Assembly (NCBI GenBank): GCA_017474205.1
Contig: JAFVID010000098.1
Location: 1-48,817 of the forward strand
Reading direction: 5' to 3'
Source of the DNA: Clostridia bacterium
GTDB taxonomy: Bacteria > Bacillota > Clostridia > Oscillospirales > Acutalibacteraceae
DNA: 48,817 bases
The position numbers and the translations under genes are program-made. Shown in pieces: positions 25,493 to 33,461 of the stretch. The notes beneath the pieces were generated by a model, which saw only the letters and a program-made list of their open reading frames with translations, had not been told where the DNA came from and ran no database searches. Position 1 is the stretch's first letter. Each line of letters begins with the position of its first letter.

Positions 25493-26560
25493 TTATAAAA
25501 GTCCAGCAAGTACGATGGCACAAACCGCCTCAACCACTGGTACGGCGCGGGGCACAACACAAGGGTCGTGTCGCCCTTGAATAGTAATTTCCGCTTCCTC
25601 TAAAGTTTCAAGATTAACAGTTTTTTGTGGGATAGATATAGAGGGAGTAGGTTTGAATGCAACGCGGAATACAAGGGGCATTCCGTTAGATATTCCGCCT
25701 AAAATACCGCCACAATTGTTTGTTTCGGTAACAACTTTTCCGTCTTTAATAGCGAAGTTATCGTTGTTTTCGCTGCCACACAAACGGGATGCATTAAATC
25801 CTGCACCAAATTCCACACCTTTAACGGCAGGAATACCAAAAATCGCCTTTGCGATTTCGCCCTCTAATCCTTCAGATAAAGCACCGCCTAAACCTACAGG
25901 AAGTCCCATAACAAAACATTCTACAATTCCGCCAACCGAGTCCCCTTTTTTCCTTGCGTTTTCAATGGCGGTCTTCATTTCCTCGCCCTTATCATCACTA
26001 AGGACGGGAAATTCTTTGTTTGCTATGTTTTTAAGTTCGTCGCAAGGATTCACCATAGATATTTGTTCATCGCAAATTCCTGCGATTTCGGAAATGTGAG
26101 CATATATTTCAATGCCCTTTTGTTCTAAAATTTGTGAGCATAAAGCCCCTGCAAATACAAGGGGGGCGGTAAGACGCCCTGAAAACTGACCACCGCCACG
26201 CATATCATTCTTGCCATTGTATTTTACAAAGGCGGTATAATCGGCGTGTCCGGGTCGGGGAAGATATTTAAGTTCAGAGTAATCGGTGGAACGGGTGTTT
26301 GTGTTTTTAATAACCCCGTGAATAATATTTCCATCGGTAATACCATCCACAACACCGGATGTAATTTCCACCTTGTCTGCCTCGCGACGAGGGGTAGAAA
26401 ATGCATTCTTGCCGGGGGCGCGACGGGACATCATTTTATCAATTTTTTCAAAGTCAACCGTAATACCTTTGGGAAAACCTTCAATATCTACACCAATTTC
26501 GGGGGCGTGAGATTTACCAAAAACAGTACATTTTATTTTTGAACCAAAATCATAAGACAT
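25493..26560 (-). CDS. aroC: chorismate synthase
   Basis: 355 residues. It converts EPSP to chorismate using reduced FMN. Recognised by RPGHADYTAFVKY, GGGQFSGRLTAPLVFAG, and the C-terminal IQGRHDPCVVPRAVPVVE. The N-terminal signature reads FGKSHAPEIG where many family members have GESHG, but the active-site histidine is kept. It overlaps aroA by 11 bases and sits between aroA and pheA in the operon. No obvious fault; the variant signature is probably lineage-specific. Confidence 0.95.
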   Translation of the reverse strand: MSYDFGSKIKCTVFGKSHAPEIGVDIEGFPKGITVDFEKIDKMMSRRAPGKNAFSTPRREADKVEITSGVVDGITDGNIIHGVIKNTNTRSTDYSELKYLPRPGHADYTAFVKYNGKNDMRGGGQFSGRLTAPLVFAGALCSQILEQKGIEIYAHISEIAGICDEQISMVNPCDELKNIANKEFPVLSDDKGEEMKTAIENARKKGDSVGGIVECFVMGLPVGLGGALSEGLEGEIAKAIFGIPAVKGVEFGAGFNASRLCGSENNDNFAIKDGKVVTETNNCGGILGGISNGMPLVFRVAFKPTPSISIPQKTVNLETLEEAEITIQGRHDPCVVPRAVPVVEAVCAIVLAGLL

Positions 26561-27800
26561 CGAAACTGCCTCCCATCATTTTGTAATCTTCAAAAAAGTT
26601 AGGGTAAGATTTATTTACCGCCTCAGCACCTAAAAGGGTAATATCACCCTCGGCAAAACAACATGCAATAGCACCTGCCATAGCAATTCGGTGGTCATTG
26701 GCGCAATCCACCACGCCACCTTTAATAGTACCGCCATATATCTTTATAGAGTTTTCACTCGACTCGGTTTTAATGCCCAAATTTTTAAGCATATCGCAAA
26801 CCGTAGCCACACGGTCGCTTTCTTTAAGCCGTAAACGGGATATATTATTTATAACGGTAATGCCCTTTGCAGTAGCGGCTAAAACCGATATAATAGGCAC
26901 TGCATCGGGAATATCGGTCGCATCAATTTCGGTGGAATTGAGGTTTTCAACGTTCGTAGAAAATACCCCGTTTTCGAATTTCACCGAGCCACCCATACGT
27001 TTAATTATATTTATAATATCTTTATCACCTTGAGCACTATGGGGGAGAAGCCCTAAAACCTTAACACCTGCACAAAGCCAAAAAGAAGAGTTGGACCAAT
27101 CTCCCTCAACATTAGTATCTATGGGAGAAAAGTTACCACCCGTAATTTCGTATCCACCAAAGACTTCATCCTGCAATTCATTAACCTCAATACCGCAATT
27201 TTTAAGGGCATCAATGGTCAAATTGACGTAAGGAGCGGATTCAAGAGGGGTAGATAAAATCACCCTGCTACTTCCATCTGAAACCGATAAGGCAAATAAA
27301 AGCCCCGTAATATATTGAGAAGATATATTCCCCTCAATAACGTAATCGCCACTTGTGAGTTTCCCTTTGCAGTAAAATCCGTCAGCAGTGTTACCTGTTT
27401 CAATACCCTTTTCGTTCAAAATCTTAAAAAGAGCAGACATAGGTCGGGCGGATAATCTACCCGCAGTTTTGAAAGTCCCCTCAACACCCAAAGCGCAAAC
27501 CAAAGGATATAAAAATCTCAAGGTACTACCCGATTCGTTGCAGTCAAGGATTGCTTTTTCGGGTAGGTTGCTTCTATCAATAGGATTAACCGTTAAAACA
27601 CCGTCGACGTATTCAAACTTTGCCCCCAATGCTTCCATACAAGCAATGGTAGCAGATATATCCTTTGAAAGGGAAGATATTTCAATGCGAGATACCCTAC
27701 TTGCAAGGGATGCACAAATAATTTGTCTGTGAGCAACCGATTTAGAGGGGATTGCAGATATTTCCCCCTCCAATTTTGAGGGATGCACTACAATATTCAC
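26550..27800 (-). CDS. aroA: 3-phosphoshikimate 1-carboxyvinyltransferase (EPSP synthase)
   Basis: 416 residues. It joins shikimate-3-phosphate and PEP. Motifs in order: PSKSVAHRQIICASL (substrate lysine and arginine), LDCNESGSTLRFLYPL, GRLSARPM, the catalytic-region NVEGDWSNSSFWLCAG, RLRLKESDRVA, and DCANDHRIAMAGA. It overlaps aroB by 4 bases and aroC by 11 bases, which indicates coupled translation. Confidence 0.95.
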   Translation of the reverse strand: MNIVVHPSKLEGEISAIPSKSVAHRQIICASLASRVSRIEISSLSKDISATIACMEALGAKFEYVDGVLTVNPIDRSNLPEKAILDCNESGSTLRFLYPLVCALGVEGTFKTAGRLSARPMSALFKILNEKGIETGNTADGFYCKGKLTSGDYVIEGNISSQYITGLLFALSVSDGSSRVILSTPLESAPYVNLTIDALKNCGIEVNELQDEVFGGYEITGGNFSPIDTNVEGDWSNSSFWLCAGVKVLGLLPHSAQGDKDIINIIKRMGGSVKFENGVFSTNVENLNSTEIDATDIPDAVPIISVLAATAKGITVINNISRLRLKESDRVATVCDMLKNLGIKTESSENSIKIYGGTIKGGVVDCANDHRIAMAGAIACCFAEGDITLLGAEAVNKSYPNFFEDYKMMGGSFDVL

Positions 27801-28864
27801 GCAAATACCTCCCTTGCATCTTCCATAAATTCCAAAAGATTTTCAAAGGGAATGGTGTGTATCTTTGCGTTTCCAATTTCTTCAATAGTTATAAGCGAAA
27901 GTCCCTTACCCGACATCTTTTTATCACCTTTGCAATGTTCACAAACCGCATTAAGAGAGAATGGGGATGTATAGGGAAGAGAATACATTTTTAGAGCATC
28001 TACAAGTACTTCGTGGGTGCCAACAGGACAAATACCTTTTTTCTCACAGGCGAGTGTAACGGCACTCATACCAATAGCAACCCCCTCACCGTGGGGAATA
28101 GAAAAATCACTTAACATTTCTACCGAATGGCCAAGAGTATGACCGAAATTAAGAATAGCCCTTATGCCTGTATCGAACTCATCTTCATTAACGATTTTCG
28201 CCTTAATTTCAACACATTTTTTAATAGCATCTTCAGGGCAACTTCTAATATCATTTTTGCATATATCGTCAAATAATTCTTTGCTGTCAATCATTCCGTA
28301 TTTAATGACCTCTGCCATACCGCAAGCAAAAATCTCATCGGTGAGGGTAGAAAGGGTGTTTGTGTCGCACACAACCGCTTTTGGTTGCCAAAAAGCACCG
28401 CAAAGATTTTTACCGCAGGGTAAATCCACCGCAGTTTTGCCACCTACCGAGGAATCTACCATTGCAAGTAGGGTGGTTGGTACCGAAACGAAACCAATAC
28501 CCCTTTGATAAAGTGCCGCAGCAAGACCGGATATATCCCCCACAACACCGCCGCCAAGGGCAACTATAATATCATCTCTGTGAAGATTGTATTGTGCAAT
28601 AGAGTTTAATATCTCAATCAAAGTTTCGGGAGTTTTTGATTGTTCCCCATTAGGGAAGGTAAAGGTAAAAACTTCATATCCTGCATCTTTAAGAGATTTT
28701 ACAGCCACTTCGCCCCAAAGAGGAAAAACGCGGTCATCACTGATAAGCATAACCTTATTTCCCCCTGCAGCATCCTTTGAAATGTTGCCGAGGTCAGATA
28801 AAAGTCCCTTGCCAATGTGTACGAAATATTCACTTTTAGTGGCACAAACCATAACCTTTTGCAT
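27797..28864 (-). CDS. aroB: 3-dehydroquinate synthase
   Basis: 355 residues. It cyclises DAHP to 3-dehydroquinate with NAD and a divalent metal. The cofactor region (DDIIVALGGGVVGDISGLAA), PTTLLAMVDSSVGGKTAVDLP, and metal ligands in GMAEVIKYGM (Glu), NFGHTLGHSVE (His) and HGEGVAIGM (His) are all present. It starts 9 bases after tyrA and overlaps aroA by 4 bases. Confidence 0.96.
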   Translation of the reverse strand: MQKVMVCATKSEYFVHIGKGLLSDLGNISKDAAGGNKVMLISDDRVFPLWGEVAVKSLKDAGYEVFTFTFPNGEQSKTPETLIEILNSIAQYNLHRDDIIVALGGGVVGDISGLAAALYQRGIGFVSVPTTLLAMVDSSVGGKTAVDLPCGKNLCGAFWQPKAVVCDTNTLSTLTDEIFACGMAEVIKYGMIDSKELFDDICKNDIRSCPEDAIKKCVEIKAKIVNEDEFDTGIRAILNFGHTLGHSVEMLSDFSIPHGEGVAIGMSAVTLACEKKGICPVGTHEVLVDALKMYSLPYTSPFSLNAVCEHCKGDKKMSGKGLSLITIEEIGNAKIHTIPFENLLEFMEDAREVFA

Positions 28865-28873
28865 ACTTACACC

Positions 28874-29704
28874 TTACTTTGCTTTTGACTTACATTCAGA
28901 GCCGTCAGTTAATAACTGTGATAATTCTTTTTCATTACTGTTTTTAAGAGCATCACGATATTCGGTTAAATGCTCAATAAATATATCTAATTCATCTATA
29001 AGATAATCGGAATTTTTAAGAAATAATTCACCCCATAAATTGCCGTTTAGTTTGGCAACACGGGACATATCCTTGTAACTTCCTGCCGAAAATCCTTTGT
29101 GCTGTAGTGCCGAGGGACTTTTAACGTAGGCATTAGAGATAATGTGAGGAAGTTGTGATGTAAAGGCAATAATTTTATCGTGTTCTTCGGGTGATGTAAA
29201 TACAACCGTACCAAAACCGCAATCAAGAAAAAATGCCTTAATTTTTTCAAGGATGGAAATTTCCACAGTGCTATCGGGGGTTAAAATCATAGATGCACCC
29301 GAAAAAAGTGATGCACGGGAATGATTAAATCCCCATTGTTGAGTTCCCGCCATAGGATGACCGCCAACAAAGATAAAATCATTTTTTTCGTTTAATGGAT
29401 TAAGTCGTTTGCAAATATCCCTCTTAACACCGCAACAATCGATAACCACAGCACCTTTTTTGAAACGATTTTTGTTTTCAATAATATAATTTACCGACGC
29501 CTCAGGATATGCACAAACTAAAATATAATCGCATAAACCAATGTTATCCGCAGTTAATTCATCATCGCAAGAGCCCGTCATACAAGCGGCAAGATAGGCA
29601 CTGCGATTAACGTCGGCAGCAAAAATTTTGTTGTTATCATTTTGTTTAAGCACCCTTGCAAAAGAACCGCCAATAAGACCGAGTCCAACAATACCAATAT
29701 TCAT
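28874..29704 (-). CDS. tyrA: prephenate dehydrogenase
   Basis: 276 residues. It oxidises prephenate to 4-hydroxyphenylpyruvate for Tyr. The NAD-binding loop GIVGLGLIGGSFARVLK starts the protein; FVGGHPMAGTQQWGFNHS is the prephenate-site region; FTSQLPHIISNA and the helical C-terminal domain follow. There is no ACT domain, so Tyr feedback by that route is not expected. It starts 17 bases after the DAHP synthase gene. Confidence 0.94.
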   Translation of the reverse strand: MNIGIVGLGLIGGSFARVLKQNDNNKIFAADVNRSAYLAACMTGSCDDELTADNIGLCDYILVCAYPEASVNYIIENKNRFKKGAVVIDCCGVKRDICKRLNPLNEKNDFIFVGGHPMAGTQQWGFNHSRASLFSGASMILTPDSTVEISILEKIKAFFLDCGFGTVVFTSPEEHDKIIAFTSQLPHIISNAYVKSPSALQHKGFSAGSYKDMSRVAKLNGNLWGELFLKNSDYLIDELDIFIEHLTEYRDALKNSNEKELSQLLTDGSECKSKAK

Positions 29705-29721
29705 AAAATCACAACCTTAAG

Positions 29722-30720
29722 TTAGATAACTTCCCTTACGGCGTTAACCGATTTAACCACTTCGGCAAATTCGTCGGGGGTAAGGGATTGAGGTCCGTCG
29801 CATAATGCGTGGGCAGGATCATTGTGTACCTCGATAATGAGTCCGTCAGCCCCTGCTGCAGTAGCCGCCAGTGCCAGAGGACGAACAAGTCTTGCAATAC
29901 CGCCCGAATGACTTGGGTCAACAATTACAGGTAAATGAGATTTTTCTTTAAGTACGGGGATAGCGGAAATATCTAAAGTGTTTCGAGTGGCAGTTTCAAA
30001 GGTGCGAATACCTCTTTCGCAAAGGATAATATTTTCATTGCCCCCTGCAATAATGTATTCCGCACTCATAAGGAGTTCTTGCAAAGTGTTTGCAAGACCA
30101 CGTTTGAGAAGAATAGGTTTCTTTGAATGACCTAATTCCTTAAGAAGCTCAAAGTTTTGCATATTACGGGCGCCAACTTGAATAATATCAACGTCGGCGA
30201 AAAGGTCAATGTGGGAAAGATCCATAATCTCGGTAACAATGGGCATTCCCGTTTCTTTCTTTGCTTCGAGAAGAAGTTTAAGCCCCTCATTTCTCATCCC
30301 TTGAAAAGCGTAAGGGGAGGTACGGGGTTTAAAAGCACCGCCTCTGAGGAGATTTGCACCGTTTTTCTTAACGTCTTTTGCGATGGTGCAGATTTGTTCT
30401 TCCGATTCAACCGAGCAAGGACCTGCGATAATTTGAAAATTCCCACCACCGATTTTATGTCCGCAAACATCTATAATAGTATCAGCAGGGTGGAATTTAC
30501 GATTAACGTTCTTAAATGGTTCAGAAACTCTTTGAACGTTTTCCACAATATTAAGACCGGATATTAAATCCATATCAATATGACTTGTATCGCCTACAAG
30601 ACCCAAAACACAGTTGTAGGTACCTTCGCTTATATGCACCTCAACGTTTTGTGCCTTAAGCCATTCCATAAGACCGTCAAGTTGTGTAGGATTCGCATCT
30701 TTTTTTACTGTTAAAATCAT
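29722..30720 (-). CDS. aroF: 3-deoxy-7-phosphoheptulonate (DAHP) synthase with N-terminal FLR domain
   Basis: 332 residues, type I-beta. Residues 1-68 form a ferredoxin-like regulatory domain, as in the Thermotoga-type enzyme that is inhibited by Tyr/Phe (family knowledge). The catalytic barrel carries FQIIAGPCSVES, LLRGGAFKPRTSPYAFQG, ILLKRGLANTLQE, and the late VDPSHSGGIARLV. It is the first structural gene of the aro operon, directly behind the leader-peptide attenuator. The symbol aroF is used loosely, since DAHP synthase naming differs among Bacillota. Confidence 0.95.
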   Translation of the reverse strand: MILTVKKDANPTQLDGLMEWLKAQNVEVHISEGTYNCVLGLVGDTSHIDMDLISGLNIVENVQRVSEPFKNVNRKFHPADTIIDVCGHKIGGGNFQIIAGPCSVESEEQICTIAKDVKKNGANLLRGGAFKPRTSPYAFQGMRNEGLKLLLEAKKETGMPIVTEIMDLSHIDLFADVDIIQVGARNMQNFELLKELGHSKKPILLKRGLANTLQELLMSAEYIIAGGNENIILCERGIRTFETATRNTLDISAIPVLKEKSHLPVIVDPSHSGGIARLVRPLALAATAAGADGLIIEVHNDPAHALCDGPQSLTPDEFAEVVKSVNAVREVI

Positions 30721-30762
30721 TTTTCATTCCAGCTTTCTATGTGTGAAAATTGAATAAATATT

Positions 30763-30801
30763 AAAACAAAAACCCTTCGCAGCAAGTTTCACTGCGAAGG
30801 G
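30763..30801 (-). terminator. attenuator terminator of the aro operon
   Basis: CCCTTCGCAG (RNA 5' arm, 30801-30792) and CTGCGAAGGG (30782-30773) form a perfect 10-bp stem with a 9-base loop. TTTTTGTTTT follows on the minus strand, 43 bases before the DAHP synthase ATG. It would stop transcription before the structural genes. Confidence 0.93.
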
Positions 30802-30842
30802 CTTAAAATTTATAAGTCCACGATAAATTTTTGCAGCAAAAC

Positions 30843-30911
30843 TTAACCTCTTTGGAAATAACCAAAAAAGTAAAAGTAAAAATATTCAGCTGCAAAGTTA
30901 AGAATATTCAT
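30843..30911 (-). CDS. aromatic-rich leader peptide of the aro operon (22 residues)
   Basis: A short frame with ATG at 30911 and TAA at 30845-30843, preceded by TTTTGAGG about 8 bases upstream. The peptide starts MNILNFAA and its residues 9-19 read EYFYFYFFGYF. In all it has six Phe and four Tyr in 22 residues and no Trp; 9 of residues 10-19 are Phe or Tyr. It lies between a consensus promoter and an intrinsic terminator ahead of the DAHP synthase gene. By analogy with known leader peptides, low charged tRNA-Phe or tRNA-Tyr would stall the ribosome in this run. The peptide itself needs no function. Confidence 0.88.
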   Translation of the reverse strand: MNILNFAAEYFYFYFFGYFQRG

Positions 30912-30943
30912 AAACAAGACCTCAAAAGGATTACTATGGGTGT

Positions 30944-30972
30944 ATTATATCACCCCTAAAAAATGTTGTCAA
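30944..30972 (-). promoter_or_regulatory. consensus sigma-A promoter of the aro operon
   Basis: On the minus strand TTGACA (30972-30967), exactly 17 bases, TATAAT (30949-30944), with TGA just ahead of the -10. The -10 is flanked by GGGTG and CACCC in inverted orientation, a possible operator. It drives the leader peptide and the eight aro genes. Confidence 0.9.
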
Positions 30973-31001
30973 GGGGAATAAAATAATTTTTCGCAAAAAA
31001 A

Positions 31002-31030
31002 TATCGGCAACCCCAAAAGGATTGCCGATA
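31002..31030 (-). terminator. intrinsic terminator after trpB2
   Basis: TATCGGCAA (31002-31010) and TTGCCGATA (31022-31030) form a 9-bp stem. On the minus strand TTTTTTTGCG follows. It lies 10 bases after the trpB2 stop and separates that gene from the aro promoter. Confidence 0.88.
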
Positions 31031-31039
31031 AAGGTTTAA

Positions 31040-32413
31040 CTATTTAATTTCGGGAAGATTTTTTGTATATTTTTGGATTTCTTCATCCGAGGGGATATAG
31101 TCGGTCATAACGCCGTTGTGGAATTTTTCGTAAGACATCATATCGAAATATCCTGTGCCGGTAAGACCGAAAACGATGGTCTTTTCTTCACCGGTTTCCT
31201 TGCATTTAAGGGCTTCATCAATAGCCACTTTAATGGCGTGGGAACTTTCGGGAGCAGGGAGAATACCCTCAATACGAGCAAAATATTCAGCGGCTTCAAA
31301 TACTTCGGTTTGTTTAACCGATACAGCTTCCATAAGACCGTCATCATAGAGTTGAGAAAGAATGGAACTCATACCGTGATAACGAAGACCGCCTGCGTGG
31401 TTAGCGGCAGGGATAAAGTCGCAACCTAAAGTATACATTTTAGAAAGAGGACAAACCTTACCGGTGTCGCAATAGTCATAAGCATAGGTGCCTCTTGTGA
31501 GAGAGGGACAGGAGGAAGGTTCAACTGCGATAATGCGATAATCGGCTTCACCGCGGATTTTTTCACCCATAAAGGGAGCGATAAGACCGCCAAGGTTAGA
31601 ACCACCACCGGCACAACCGATAATAATATCTGCCTTTTCGCCGTATTTATCAAGGGCAGTTTTGGTTTCTAAACCAATAACGGTTTGATGAAGCATAACT
31701 TGATTAAGTACGCTACCCAAAACGTAACGATAACCGTCTTTGTTAAGTGCGGTTTCAACGGCTTCAGAGATAGCACATCCCAAACTACCGCTGGTGCCGG
31801 GATGTTCAGCATTGATTTTCTTACCTACTTCGGTGTCGAAGGAGGGGGAGGGGGTAACCGATGCACCGTAGGTACGCATAACCTCACGACGGAAGGGCTT
31901 TTGTTCGTAAGAACATTTAACCATAAATACCTTACAGTCCAGACCAAAATATGAACAAGCCATAGAAAGAGCAGTGCCCCATTGACCTGCACCGGTTTCG
32001 GTGGTAACACCCTTAAGACCTTGTTTTTTAGCATAATATGCTTGAGCAATAGCAGAGTTAAGTTTGTGACTACCGCTTGTGTTGTTACCTTCGAATTTGT
32101 AATAAATCTTTGCGGGAGTACCTAACTTTTCCTCAAGACAATATGCACGAATAAGGGGTGCAGGACGATACATTTTATAGAAGTTAAGAATTTCTTCGGG
32201 GATTTCAAAATAAGGAGTAGTTTCATCAAGTTCTTGTTTAACAAGTTCATCACAAAAAACGGGAGCCAAATCTTCAGCGGTAGCGGGCTCAAAGGTTTTA
32301 GGATTAAGCAGAGGAGCGGGTTTGTTAATCATATCGGCACGGAGATTATACCATGCACGGGGAAGTTCGCTTTCTTCCAAATAAATTTTGTAAGGGATTT
32401 TCTTTTCAGACAT
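31040..32413 (-). CDS. trpB2: TrpB2-type tryptophan synthase beta chain (PLP-dependent)
   Basis: 457 residues, longer than the usual TrpB (about 400) and with the N-terminal extension of the TrpB2 class (IPYKIYLEESELPRAWYNL). The PLP lysine is Lys117 in NNTSGSHKLNSA, and the phosphate-binding loop is GCAGGGSNLGG. TrpB2 proteins make Trp from indole and serine, often without a TrpA partner; no trpA is in the window. ATG 32413 is chosen because AAAGGAG precedes it and the longer frame (to 32542) would run through the T-box terminator. Expression is very likely controlled by the Trp T-box just upstream. Confidence 0.93.
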   Translation of the reverse strand: MSEKKIPYKIYLEESELPRAWYNLRADMINKPAPLLNPKTFEPATAEDLAPVFCDELVKQELDETTPYFEIPEEILNFYKMYRPAPLIRAYCLEEKLGTPAKIYYKFEGNNTSGSHKLNSAIAQAYYAKKQGLKGVTTETGAGQWGTALSMACSYFGLDCKVFMVKCSYEQKPFRREVMRTYGASVTPSPSFDTEVGKKINAEHPGTSGSLGCAISEAVETALNKDGYRYVLGSVLNQVMLHQTVIGLETKTALDKYGEKADIIIGCAGGGSNLGGLIAPFMGEKIRGEADYRIIAVEPSSCPSLTRGTYAYDYCDTGKVCPLSKMYTLGCDFIPAANHAGGLRYHGMSSILSQLYDDGLMEAVSVKQTEVFEAAEYFARIEGILPAPESSHAIKVAIDEALKCKETGEEKTIVFGLTGTGYFDMMSYEKFHNGVMTDYIPSDEEIQKYTKNLPEIK

Positions 32414-32456
32414 AATTTTGTCTCCTTTCGAAAAATCGTTTTGCGGGGACATAAAT

Positions 32457-32493
32457 AAAAAACCTGTCCCACAGTAATTTCTGCTGGGACAGG
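32457..32493 (-). terminator. T-box terminator ahead of trpB2
   Basis: CCTGTCCCA (32463-32471) and TGGGACAGG (32485-32493) form a 9-bp stem, extended by CAG/CTG with a bulge. TTTTTT follows on the minus strand. Its 5' region alternates with the T-box antiterminator. Confidence 0.9.
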
Positions 32494-32729
32494 ATAAAAT
32501 CTTTCCTGCGGTGCCACCCGGCTTGGTGCATTTTGCACCCACTTAAAGCATACAAAAAATATGCCGACCTTTAATAACGGAGAGTCCTGCTCCGTCTTAC
32601 ATACTAAGGCAAAACCCGTTCTGTTCGCCCTCAGAAGTCCATTCAATAATACCTTTAACATCGCAATTCCACCGCCTGCGACTCTCTTTGGAAAAAGAAA
32701 TATTACCTACTTACTCTTCCTCAACGGTT
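32457..32729 (-). promoter_or_regulatory. T-box riboswitch, tryptophan-specific (UGG specifier)
   Basis: The leader has a T-box sequence GGGTGGCACCGCAGG (plus strand 32505-32519 in complement), which base-pairs with the tRNA acceptor end, followed by a strong terminator. Upstream are the distal stem I elements (AGAGAGTCGCAGGCGGTGG) and a specifier in GAATGGAC, whose TGG lies at 32641-32639. UGG is the Trp codon, which agrees with the trpB2 gene it precedes. Uncharged tRNA-Trp would stabilise the antiterminator and turn trpB2 on. Stem boundaries are approximate. Confidence 0.92.
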
Positions 32730-32735
32730 TAGTTT

Positions 32736-32764
32736 AGTTTATCATAGAGATATTTTTTTGTCAA
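32736..32764 (-). promoter_or_regulatory. promoter of the T-box-trpB2 unit
   Basis: On the minus strand TTGACA (32764-32759), 17 bases, TAAACT (32741-32736), with TGA ahead of the -10. It starts 11 bases after the phosphopantetheinyl transferase stop. No terminator was seen between them, so read-through from polA-smpB may also enter the T-box. Confidence 0.75.
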
Positions 32765-32775
32765 GATATAATTTT

Positions 32776-33456
32776 TTAGCATTGAGCTATTAAATACACC
32801 CCATCTTTATCCTCTAAAAAGGCGGTGCTTACGGATATTTTTTCCTTGCCGTTAATGGTGAAAATGGTCTCAATTAAACCCTCAACGGAATAAACTCCAT
32901 CATCGTTTAGCGGTGTTAAGATTGCTTTGTTACTGAAGATATTGTTGTTTTCACAAGTAAGTTCAATATTCTTAAGACCATGGACAAGTCCAACACCTGT
33001 TTTTTTGAGGATTGCTTCCTTAATGCAAAACACTTTCAAAACTGACTCTCGGTCATTGCCGAATATAGTAGTTTCCTTTTCACACATAACCTTTTCGTGA
33101 ATATCGGTGGGAGAATTATCTAACCTTTGAATATCAACCCCCACCGAATATTCACTTACCACACACACAACATGAATACCAGAATGCGACACATTGAAGT
33201 CGAAAGCATTTACCTTCAGTAAAGGTTTACCATATTCAGTTTTAATGATATCCAAGGGAAAAACAGGACAGTTAAGTCCTCTTTTTTCACAATAGTCTTT
33301 AACCGCAAAATTAAGTAACAATCCTGCACCAAGGGATAACTTTTTATCCTCTTCAAACATTAACCGGTTGATTTTATCAATTCTCTCGGTAGGCAAGTCT
33401 TTATATAATTCTTTATTTTCGAGGTTGAGAAAACGGGTATCTAAAAGATAAATCAT
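32776..33456 (-). CDS. 4'-phosphopantetheinyl transferase family protein (Sfp-like)
   Basis: 226 residues, the pseudodimeric Sfp size rather than the short AcpS. It moves phosphopantetheine from CoA to a carrier-protein serine. Substrate-binding DFNVSHSG (86-93), metal-binding VGVDIQ (105-110, Asp108) and FCIKEAILKKTG (143-154, in place of WxxKEAxxK) are present. No fatty-acid, polyketide or peptide synthetase gene is adjacent, so the partner is unknown; it could be the cell's only transferase for acyl carrier protein. It starts 5 bases after smpB and is the last gene of the polA unit. Confidence 0.88.
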   Translation of the reverse strand: MIYLLDTRFLNLENKELYKDLPTERIDKINRLMFEEDKKLSLGAGLLLNFAVKDYCEKRGLNCPVFPLDIIKTEYGKPLLKVNAFDFNVSHSGIHVVCVVSEYSVGVDIQRLDNSPTDIHEKVMCEKETTIFGNDRESVLKVFCIKEAILKKTGVGLVHGLKNIELTCENNNIFSNKAILTPLNDDGVYSVEGLIETIFTINGKEKISVSTAFLEDKDGVYLIAQC

Positions 33457-33461
33457 ATCCC

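Larger units (their letters stand above)
30763..30937 (-). promoter_or_regulatory. ribosome-mediated transcription attenuator of the aro operon
   Basis: The transcribed leader (start about 30937) has all parts of a trp/phe-type attenuator. Segment 1 (UUUGCAGC, 30896-30889, inside leader codons 6-8) pairs perfectly with segment 2 (GCUGCAAA, 30837-30830). Segment 2, as GUUUUGCUGC (30842-30833), can instead pair with segment 3, GCAGUGAAAC (30795-30786), over 10 bp with two G-U pairs, reinforced by a 9-bp inner helix (30831-30823 with 30813-30805). Segment 3 holds four bases of the terminator's 5' arm (30801-30792), so 2:3 excludes the terminator. Segment 2 begins right after the leader stop codon, so a ribosome at the stop would cover it and allow termination. 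A ribosome stalled at the Tyr/Phe run would cover segment 1 and allow read-through. Confidence 0.88.

Noticed and set aside
32414..32542. Longer start for trpB2
   Set aside because: The extension overlaps the T-box terminator and the conserved T-box sequence; the ATG at 32413 has a good ribosome binding site.
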